A DNA stretch of 40,254 nucleotides from Nitrospinaceae bacterium (GTDB lineage Bacteria; Nitrospinota; Nitrospinia; Nitrospinales; VA-1), in assembly GCA_029261515.1 (NCBI GenBank), contig JAJDBE010000043.1, positions 1 to 40,254 of the forward strand, written 5' to 3'. The notes beneath the pieces are model-generated. The model was not told the origin of the DNA. It searched no databases and saw only the letters and a list, made by a program, of their open reading frames with translations. Positions 8,705 through 14,505 of this stretch are shown here, piece after piece; position 1 is the stretch's first letter; each line of letters starts with the position of its first letter. The translations under genes and the position numbers were made by a program.

Positions 8705-8733
8705 TTGCATAATTTATTAAAATATCTTATCAT
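8705..8733 (+). promoter_or_regulatory. Candidate sigma70-type promoter before the CBS gene
   Basis: TTGCAT at 8705-8710 and TATCAT at 8728-8733 are separated by exactly 17 bases in a strongly AT-rich stretch between the divergent lemA and CBS genes. The -10 matches five of six consensus bases; the -35 only its first three. Transcription would start near 8740 and leave a leader of about 95 bases. Confidence 0.35.
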
Positions 8734-8834
8734 ATAAGTGGTACTTTATTTCAATTATTTCAATAAGTTAGGGTATTTCAACGGTTGTGGGTCCAAAAGT
8801 CCCCGGCCTCACGCAAGAAAAGGAGACAGGCAAT

Positions 8835-9227
8835 ATGGATCAAATCAAGATGTACATGGAAGAAAAATTAATCACTGTAAAGCCGGAGGCTACGATAACG
8901 GAGGCCGCCAAGCTAATGACCGAAAACAAAGTGGGGGCGCTGCTGGTTAAAGATGACAGTAAATGCCTGGGGATCATCACCGAGGTGGATATGACACATC
9001 GGGTTCTGGCACTAGAAGTCGACCCCAAGACCACCAAAGTCGCATCCGTCATGAGTCAATCCCTGATCACCCTGGATTGCGAAGAAACCATGCTGGATGC
9101 TTTTAAACTGATGCGGCGTAACAACGTCCGGCACCTCGCCATCACCGAAGCCAAGAAAGTGGTGGGAATGCTGTCTATCAAGGATTTTGCGAATTACTAC
9201 AATGCCCAATTCGGCAATCAGGAATAG
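8835..9227 (+). CDS. CBS-domain pair protein
   Basis: This encodes 130 residues forming two tandem CBS motifs and nothing else. The first runs from ITVKPEATITEAAKLM to ITEVDMTHRVL, the second from LITLDCEETMLDAFKLM through NVRHLAIT to GMLSIKDFA. CBS pairs bind adenosine nucleotides or S-adenosylmethionine and usually sense energy state for a partner; here no catalytic domain is attached and the partner is unknown. ATG 8835 is chosen over an upstream GTG at 8787 because AGGAG lies nine bases before it and the CBS fold starts just after. Cytoplasmic. It is transcribed alone, with a large inverted repeat following it. Confidence 0.92.
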   Translation: MDQIKMYMEEKLITVKPEATITEAAKLMTENKVGALLVKDDSKCLGIITEVDMTHRVLALEVDPKTTKVASVMSQSLITLDCEETMLDAFKLMRRNNVRHLAITEAKKVVGMLSIKDFANYYNAQFGNQE

Positions 9228-9273
9228 AAGGAATTCATGTCTGCAATGAAAAATTTTCAGAACTTTTCAACGA

Positions 9274-9336
9274 CAATTGGGCTGATTTCCTCCATTTTTC
9301 ATGACTTCTACATCAGAGGAAAATCAAGCCCAATTG
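9274..9336. repeat. Long imperfect inverted repeat (stem-loop)
   Basis: The left arm at 9274-9292 (beginning CAATTGGGCTGATTT) pairs with the right arm at 9316-9336 (ending AAGCCCAATTG), leaving two unpaired A residues in the right arm and a 23-base loop. It lies between the stop of the CBS gene and the convergent XRE regulator gene. No T-run follows on either side, so a standard intrinsic terminator is unlikely. It may still fold as RNA and protect or stop transcripts. Confidence 0.7.
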
Positions 9337-9376
9337 ATATGAATGGGCGGTTTAATGTTGATCACAACGTTGCCAC

Positions 9377-9718
9377 TCACTGTGTGGCGGGAACCTTTTT
9401 GCGAAGAACCCGCACACGCTCCTCTTTCCTGGGAATGCCCGCATGGCTCTCCTCTTCCGATTCACTCGTTGAATCTCCTCCTGAAATTTCACTTGTTCCC
9501 TGATCTTCCGATGGCTCAAAAACCTCGGACCGTTCCGCAAGTTGATATCCCAAAGCCAGAATGATCTTCCTCTTGGTTGCCAACCGGCATTCGTAACCTC
9601 TTTCGATCCTGTCGATTGTCTGCACGGTCACGCCTGCTTTTCTTGCCAGTTCTGCCTTGCTCATCATTTTGTTTTCCCTGGCTAATTGAACTTTGTTAGT
9701 TTTTGTGGATGCGCTCAT
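9377..9718 (-). CDS. Small XRE-family DNA-binding regulator (paralogue of 19109-19354)
   Basis: The 113-residue product has a helix-turn-helix of the XRE/Cro type: ARENKMMSKAELARKAGVT, then VQTIDRIERGYECRL and TKRKIILALGYQL. The C-terminal third is a charged, low-complexity tail rich in Ser, Glu and Arg and probably unstructured. The start at 9718 is preferred over an ATG at 9745 because AAAGGAAA precedes it and the upstream start has no such site. The core is nearly identical in pattern to the regulator at 19109. The gene follows the CxxC protein gene on the same strand with a 23-base gap, suggesting co-transcription. Target genes are unknown; autoregulation is plausible. Confidence 0.85.
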   Translation of the reverse strand: MSASTKTNKVQLARENKMMSKAELARKAGVTVQTIDRIERGYECRLATKRKIILALGYQLAERSEVFEPSEDQGTSEISGGDSTSESEEESHAGIPRKEERVRVLRKKVPATQ

Positions 9719-9741
9719 TTTTGAATTTCCTTTAATTGGTT

Positions 9742-9960
9742 TCATTTTTTATAGACCCCCAAATCGAAATCCCGGCAACTTGGACATATATGCCGCGACT
9801 CATCGCTACCCTCTATAATTCCTCCCCAACCCCGGTTCCTGGCTTTTTGCTTGAACTGCTCTCTACGGTCGTAAGAATGGAAATCCACCCCTGCACGCAT
9901 GGTGGAATCGCAGAAAGCGTTGTCGCAAACAATAACGTATTGTGTGACTGCTTTAATCAT
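9742..9960 (-). CDS. Small CxxC (zinc-ribbon-like) protein
   Basis: The 72-residue product has two cysteine pairs, CDNAFC near residues 12-17 and CPSC near 59-62, about 45 residues apart, with ARNRGWGG between. This arrangement (Cys-x4-Cys, an A-R-x-x-G-W stretch, a C-terminal Cys-Pro-x-Cys) is seen in many small phage and chromosomal zinc-ribbon proteins. The start at 9960 is chosen over an open extension to 10062 because GAGGGAGAG directly precedes it. It lies upstream of the XRE gene on the same strand. DNA or protein binding through a zinc site is inferred; no exact family is recognised. Confidence 0.68.
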   Translation of the reverse strand: MIKAVTQYVIVCDNAFCDSTMRAGVDFHSYDRREQFKQKARNRGWGGIIEGSDESRHICPSCRDFDLGVYKK

Positions 9961-10538
9961 GGCTCTCTCCCTCGCGATCAATTTGCGTTTTACCCATCTT
10001 TGTTTGTCCCGGTCCGCACCATTCGCGCTGACCATTCCGCTCAGTAAACTTTTCATTTGCATTTAAATCGGACTCCGAAACTCTTTTTTGGAAATATCTC
10101 TAATCCAATATTTCGTGGATAAAAAATCAAAAAATACTTTCTAAATTACTGATTTTTTGGAGTCAAAAACTCATCTCGATTAACTTATTGTTTTATAAAG
10201 AGCAATCTTCGTGCCATTTATAAATATATGATTTTAAAGGATTTATTTAATATCGGAATGTCAATTATCCTGCAATTGATGGGAAATTTGACGGAATTAG
10301 AGGTAGGAAGCTCAATGTTGTTTTGAATTAATATCTATCAAATGAATTGAAAGAATTAGGGACGCAAAAGGCGGGGGGAACCCATTTGAATGCAGAGAAT
10401 AGCTCCCTGTCTAAGCGTAAATAATGTGAGGAGGGCAATAAAAAAAGGCTGTAGAAAACTCTACAGCCTTTTGAACGTTTCTTTTAAGGAAAGAAACTGA
10501 CCTAATTTATTGGCCCCTCGCAAGGGCCTTACAAAAGG
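9961..10538. other. AT-rich intergenic region with a terminator
   Basis: These 578 bases lie between the CxxC protein start and the end of the 8-repeat TPR gene. The only clear element is the terminator at 10440-10472. A second short GC hairpin (GGCCC/GGGCC near 10513-10529) lies just after the TPR gene stop. The rest is AT-rich with no believable frame. A GGGACGCAAA string near 10358 recalls the c-di-GMP riboswitch core, but the remaining conserved parts are absent. Confidence 0.5.
10440..10472 (-). terminator. Intrinsic terminator after the 8-repeat TPR gene
   Basis: A perfect 13-base stem (AAAAGGCTGTAGA at 10443-10455 with its complement at 10460-10472) closes a four-base loop. Read on the minus strand it ends in a run of seven T. 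It lies 67 bases past the stop of the minus-strand TPR gene. Confidence 0.88.
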
Positions 10539-11768
10539 TCAGGGGTTCGTTTCTTTTCGCATTATCTTGGAAGCGCTATAGTGCATGGTTTCCGCTCTTT
10601 TATGATCGCCGGTTTCCTCGTAAAACTCAGCGAGTTTATTAAAGGATCTCGCTACCTGAGGATGCAACTCCCCGAGGGAGTTTTCCCGGATTTTTAACGC
10701 CTGCAGGAGCAACGGGTCCGCCAATTCATACTTTTCGAGATCCTGATACATCTCTCCCAGAGCTTCCAGGGAGTCGGCCACTGTTGGGTGGTTCGGCCCC
10801 AACGCATTCTCTCTTATTTCCAGAGAGCGGCTGATCAAAGGCTCAACTTTGGAAAATTGGCCCAGAGCCATATAAAGTTTTGCCAATCCGTCAAGGGAAT
10901 GGGCAATATCGGGATGATCGCTTCCCAGTCTTTTGCCCCTTATTTCCAGAGACCGGATAAGAAGCGGTTCCACTTTGGCATATTCGCCCAGATCCAGGTA
11001 ATAATCGGCTAAATTGCAAAGCGTGGTCGCAAAATCCGGATGCTGCATATACGCCGCGTGCTCATAAATTTTTAATGCCTGGTCATAAAGAGGCGCCACC
11101 TTATTGTAGTTGCCGATGTGGTGGTAAAGGAGAGCCAGGTTATTGAGGGAAGCCGCAACATGCGGATGGTATTCGCCAAGAGCTTGTCGAAGAATCTGCA
11201 ATGACTTTTCATAAAGGTGCTTCGCCTGGGGGAACTCTCCGGTCGTCTCGTATAATCGCCCCAGATTATTGATCGCGGCGGCTATATTGGGATGTCCGGC
11301 GCCAAATGATTTTTCAAAAATCCTGATCGCCTTGTAAAAATGAGATTCCGCCGTATCGTATTCCCCCTTATGAAAATGCACCAGCGCCAGGCTGTTTAGA
11401 GACCGCGCGAGTCTGGGTTCATCAAAACCGGAAGCACTTCTATAAATTTCGATGGACTGTTCTAATAAAGGCCTGGCTTTGTCATATTGACCCAAATTTC
11501 GATATACCTCGGCAAGGTTAAACAGCGCACCCGCAAAATCGTAATTCTTTCCGTGCTTTGCTCGCGCCCTGACCTCCAAAGCCTGTATGGCATAGGGAAG
11601 GGCTTTTATATAGTGTCCTGATTGAGAAAATGCGAGCGCTTTTCGGTCCAACTCTTCCACGGGAATGGTTTGAACAGAACCCAACGCCGGAATCTGTGAA
11701 AATGGAACCCATAAAATTCCCAGCACAATTGCAAAAAAATAACTGCGGAAAGAAATAGTGTTTTTCAT
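10539..11768 (-). CDS. Exported TPR protein, kinesin-light-chain type repeats (8 units)
   Basis: This encodes 409 residues. An N-terminal signal peptide (hydrophobic AIVLGILWVPF, likely cut after IPALGS) sends it out of the cytoplasm. From about residue 74 to 406 there are eight 42-residue repeats of the TPR_12/kinesin light chain type, with phasing marks such as HPxVAxSLNNLA and SLEIRxxxLG. TPR arrays act as protein-binding scaffolds; no enzymatic domain is attached. GGAGGAGGG lies about 11 bases before the ATG. The gene appears to be a single unit ended by the strong terminator at 10440-10472. It shares repeat type with the 952-residue protein at 14506-17364, but that one has no signal peptide. 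The partner is unknown. Confidence 0.9.
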   Translation of the reverse strand: MKNTISFRSYFFAIVLGILWVPFSQIPALGSVQTIPVEELDRKALAFSQSGHYIKALPYAIQALEVRARAKHGKNYDFAGALFNLAEVYRNLGQYDKARPLLEQSIEIYRSASGFDEPRLARSLNSLALVHFHKGEYDTAESHFYKAIRIFEKSFGAGHPNIAAAINNLGRLYETTGEFPQAKHLYEKSLQILRQALGEYHPHVAASLNNLALLYHHIGNYNKVAPLYDQALKIYEHAAYMQHPDFATTLCNLADYYLDLGEYAKVEPLLIRSLEIRGKRLGSDHPDIAHSLDGLAKLYMALGQFSKVEPLISRSLEIRENALGPNHPTVADSLEALGEMYQDLEKYELADPLLLQALKIRENSLGELHPQVARSFNKLAEFYEETGDHKRAETMHYSASKIMRKETNP

Positions 11769-12119
11769 TTCTTTCTTGCCCTCCTCCGAGGTATGCCCCC
11801 AATAGGCAGGATGGTTTTAGGGACAGGTGTGAAATTAAAATACATTTACATTAACTAATATTCGCCAATCCAATATATAGTATTGGCGGTAGCAATCTAC
11901 CACGACCTTCTCATTTGTCAACCGCCAGTCGAGCAAATATCATTGAAAAAATGGGGATTAAGCCCATTAGAGACTATAAATTAAGGCCTTGGAGGGGATG
12001 AAAAAAATAAAATTTTTTCAGGAAATCTAATAAGAAATTTGGCGGCGGGATATTTGGAGGGGAGAAACCTGCCGGATTGAGATAGTGCGTTCATTCAATC
12101 TTCTACCTCTTGGCTGTAC
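11769..12119. other. AT-rich intergenic region upstream of the TPR gene
   Basis: These 351 bases contain the ribosome binding site and probably the promoter of the exported TPR gene on the minus strand. One 7-base inverted repeat is noted separately at 11863-11888. No gene or RNA is recognised. Confidence 0.4.
11863..11888. promoter_or_regulatory. Inverted repeat upstream of the TPR gene
   Basis: CGCCAAT at 11863-11869 and ATTGGCG at 11882-11888 are perfect 7-base arms around an AT-rich 12-base spacer, about 95 bases upstream of the TPR gene start. This is the shape of a dimeric repressor site, but no regulator can be assigned. Confidence 0.3.
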
Positions 12120-12374
12120 TTAAATCCAGTCTTCCAGATCGAATTGGGCGGCACAAACGGGGCTTCGCATGTCCATGAAAAGATCGGCTTCATCAAAATT
12201 AACATGGAAATCGGCAATACGCTCGCACTCGAGTCCTGCAGATTCAATTTTATTCTGGTTTTCTTCCAGCGCTTTCATGCCGCCGAACTCTAAAACCACG
12301 GTGAATCCCGTTGCCGCTTTGAACTTCAATAAATAACGTTCATCCTGACTATATCCACTGGATGCCTCTGCCAT
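12120..12374 (-). CDS. Small acidic protein, unknown
   Basis: The 84-residue product starts MAEASSGYSQDER and is acidic, ending FDLEDWI. A central FKAATGFTVVLEFGG looks like a beta-strand pair. There is no signal peptide or membrane helix, so it is probably cytoplasmic. AAAGGATC eight bases before the ATG is a good ribosome binding site. It is the last gene of a minus-strand run after ppa and the DUF3565 gene (50-base gap), so it may be co-transcribed with them. No family is recognised. Confidence 0.65.
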   Translation of the reverse strand: MAEASSGYSQDERYLLKFKAATGFTVVLEFGGMKALEENQNKIESAGLECERIADFHVNFDEADLFMDMRSPVCAAQFDLEDWI

Positions 12375-12424
12375 GATACAGATCCTTTAAAAAACTTCCC
12401 ATTAAATGCCCGGGCAAGCCGGGG

Positions 12425-12628
12425 TCAATCCCTGACTGCTGGAGCTTCATCGCAATCTTTGCAATTGAGAAGAGAGCCGATGAATTCCCGCCTGCCCTCT
12501 TCCGTGGTCACCCAAGGACGGCTCATCAAGGGCGGGTGATGCCGCATATGCTGCTGATGTCCGCATTCCAGATCGGCCACCCAATCCTGATTCTCATCCT
12601 GATGAAATCCTGTAATGGGACGCTTCAT
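12425..12628 (-). CDS. DUF3565 small protein
   Basis: The 67-residue product matches the DUF3565 pattern: ITGFHQDENQDWVADLECGH near the N terminus, then QHMRHHPP, SRPWVTTEEGR and LNCKDC at the end. Conserved Cys and His residues (ECGH, C-x2-C) suggest a zinc site, though this is inferred. The length is typical. It starts 14 bases after the ppa stop on the same strand, so it is very likely in the same operon. The family has no known biochemical function. Confidence 0.85.
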   Translation of the reverse strand: MKRPITGFHQDENQDWVADLECGHQQHMRHHPPLMSRPWVTTEEGRREFIGSLLNCKDCDEAPAVRD

Positions 12629-12642
12629 ACACTTTTCGACAT

Positions 12643-13188
12643 TCAGTTTTTTTTGCGTTTGCCGAACGTCTTTTGATAAAGTGCGATTGCCTCCTGAATG
12701 ATTTCAACCGCTTCTGCGCGTCCAAGGAAATCCTCCACCACCACCAGTTTATTCTCCAGCGCTTTATAATCCTCAAAAAACCGTTTGACCTCCACCATCC
12801 GATGCGGGGGCAGTTCCTCGATGCATTCGTAATGCGCGTATTCCGGGTCATGGACATGCACGGCGATGATTTTGTCATCGGCTTCCCCCTGATCCACCAT
12901 TTTCATCAATCCAATAGGCCGGGCCATGACGATGGATAAAGGATACACCGGCTCCTGCCCTAAAACCAGAACATCCAGGGGATCGTGATCCTCGCAATAC
13001 GTTTGCGGAATAAAACCGTAATTGGCGGGATATTGAACCGAGCTGTATAATATACGGTCTACCCGGATCAATCCGGTGTCCTTGTCCAGTTCATATTTGG
13101 TTTTGGAACCTTTGGGAACTTCGATGATTGCCGGAAAAAGATTGGGGACATCCGTCCCCAGGTCCACGTCGTGCCAGGAATTGGTCAT
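12643..13188 (-). CDS. ppa: Inorganic pyrophosphatase, family I
   Basis: This 181-residue enzyme hydrolyses pyrophosphate to two phosphates in the cytoplasm with magnesium, pulling biosynthetic reactions forward. Family I marks are all present: [20 protein letters not shown] for the substrate Lys/Glu, [11 protein letters not shown], the signature [11 protein letters not shown] with its three metal-binding Asp/Glu positions near residues 66-72, and [12 protein letters not shown] near 99-110. Length matches the usual 170-180. AGAGATC lies before the ATG. The DUF3565 gene follows closely. No abnormal residue is seen, so it is expected to be active. Confidence 0.97.
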   Translation of the reverse strand: MTNSWHDVDLGTDVPNLFPAIIEVPKGSKTKYELDKDTGLIRVDRILYSSVQYPANYGFIPQTYCEDHDPLDVLVLGQEPVYPLSIVMARPIGLMKMVDQGEADDKIIAVHVHDPEYAHYECIEELPPHRMVEVKRFFEDYKALENKLVVVEDFLGRAEAVEIIQEAIALYQKTFGKRKKN

Positions 13189-13403
13189 TTGCTTGATCTC
13201 TGTAAAAATTATTAAGGGATTTGGAACTGTTCGCTTGAGCGTTTGGGGATGGAATTAAAAATTGCCGTGCCGCCAAAGAATATTGGCTCTGATGCGCTAA
13301 TGAAGAAACACTATATCGATAATTGCCTGGCTTTCAAGAAAAATAAGTAAAACATTCTGGAGCAGACACACCGATCCCTGCTGATTCAACGGCCACTATT
13401 ATT

Positions 13404-13437
13404 AAAAGAAGGAAGGGAATCGCCCCTCCCCTCCTTC
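13404..13437 (-). terminator. Intrinsic terminator after the Cys-rich exported protein gene
   Basis: GAAGGAAGGG (13408-13417) and CCCCTCCTTC (13428-13437) form a 10-base stem with one mismatch. Read on the minus strand it runs into TTTTAATAATA. It lies just past the stop at 13450. Confidence 0.65.
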
Positions 13438-13449
13438 ACTCCGCTTCAC

Positions 13450-13737
13450 TCACTTCCTGCAGGAGATCGCCTGCGCACTCACCGCACAACTTAAAGACCC
13501 GCACTGACAGTTGTACAGGCTCATTAAAAACTTAGGTTCCAGATTCGATTTGAGGCTGGATTCATACCGCCGCGCCCGGTTGGCAAGAGTTGCCAGATCC
13601 GTCGGGGCGGAACAAATACACTTCTGCGGTGGCAGGTGATTGACATAGCTTTCCTCAGCGAAGCCTGTGTTCATGGAGATGCCGATGCCGATTGCGGCCA
13701 TCAAAACCACGCCAAGTAGGATGATCTTTGCTTTCAT
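13450..13737 (-). CDS. Small Cys-rich exported protein
   Basis: The 95-residue product has a clear signal peptide (MKAKIILLGVVLMAAIG, likely cut after TGFA). The mature part of about 65 residues contains seven cysteines, as CICS, CQCGSLSC, one single and SC near the end, enough for several disulfides or a metal site. There is no CxxCH, so it is not a c-type cytochrome. The start at 13737 is chosen because AGGAGC precedes it and the signal peptide begins there; the open frame continues upstream to 13809 without support. A terminator follows directly. Function unknown. Confidence 0.75.
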   Translation of the reverse strand: MKAKIILLGVVLMAAIGIGISMNTGFAEESYVNHLPPQKCICSAPTDLATLANRARRYESSLKSNLEPKFLMSLYNCQCGSLSCAVSAQAISCRK

Positions 13738-13825
13738 GATTTTCCTGCTCCTTATAAAAATATTTCTTTGATTCTCTATTTTGTTAAAAAAGTTCTGCGA
13801 CAAAGCCATAAGATTTAAGTTCCCT

Positions 13826-14323
13826 CTAATTCAATATCCGCTGCCAAAATCCCTTGCGCAGTTCAAAATCCTCGGGCCGGTGGCGGTATTTGATAAAGTA
13901 ACCTCTCAGTTCTTTTCTTGCTCTGGCCAGGGAATGGACATCCTCCATCTCCAGAAAAATGGCTTCGGCCTTTCTCATATGGATGATGGCGTCCACGCCT
14001 TCTCCTCTTTTGTGATGCAGTAGGCTGAGGTTCCAGTGGGCGGAATAATAGGATGGGTCCAACTGCACAACCTTGCCAAAATGCTCAATGGCTTTTTCCT
14101 GGTTGTCGAGCCGCCAGTAATTGGAAGCGAGTACAAAATGTAAATCGGGGTCCAGCAGATTAACGGCCTGCTTTTCTTCCAGTTGCCTGATCTCTGCAAG
14201 AATGGATTCCTTGGAAATAGGCGGTTTATCCATTTCCTTTAACATTGCATCGACCGACGACGCGCCGGCAGCTCCAGCAAGAAAAAGGACCCATAAGATT
14301 GAGACAGCAACTATCCTTCCCAT
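13826..14323 (-). CDS. Exported TPR protein (short)
   Basis: This encodes 165 residues. An N-terminal signal peptide (MGRIVAVSILWVLFLAGAAGA) is followed by about two classical 34-residue TPR units around residues 60-130 (HFVLASNYWRLDNQEKAIEH, then PSYYSAHWNLSLLHHKRGEG). These are ordinary TPRs, unlike the 42-residue kinesin type in the neighbours. The C terminus is basic and aromatic. GGGGAGGATT lies just before the ATG, a very strong site. It is probably periplasmic and protein-binding. It sits between the Cys-rich protein and the large TPR gene, all minus strand. Confidence 0.85.
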   Translation of the reverse strand: MGRIVAVSILWVLFLAGAAGASSVDAMLKEMDKPPISKESILAEIRQLEEKQAVNLLDPDLHFVLASNYWRLDNQEKAIEHFGKVVQLDPSYYSAHWNLSLLHHKRGEGVDAIIHMRKAEAIFLEMEDVHSLARARKELRGYFIKYRHRPEDFELRKGFWQRILN

Positions 14324-14461
14324 AATCCTCCCCTGGTTGAGGAATTGCGAACCTGCAAATACTCTGAACCTAAGGCTCAGGGGATCAAGTATAGGGAAAT
14401 GGCGTTACAGGAAGGTCAAGTGAACGTTACGATCGCGTCAATTCAAGGGGTGGAAAAGAAG

Positions 14462-14477
14462 GAAGGGAATTGCCTTC
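14462..14477 (-). terminator. Weak candidate terminator after the 952-residue TPR gene
   Basis: A 5-base stem (GAAGG/CCTTC) with a 6-base loop lies 28 bases past the stop at 14506 and is followed on the minus strand by CTTCTTTTCC. The stem is short, but the same string ATTCCCTTCCTTCTTTT occurs in the better terminator at 13404-13437. Confidence 0.3.
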
Positions 14478-14505
14478 AAACAGGAACAAGGTAAATGAGG
14501 CGGGG

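Noticed and set aside
10353..10385. GGGACGCAAA string like the core of a c-di-GMP (GEMM) riboswitch
   Set aside because: The other conserved parts (AAACC in the first helix, GCCTCC-type and the closing helix) are absent, and no plus-strand gene follows.
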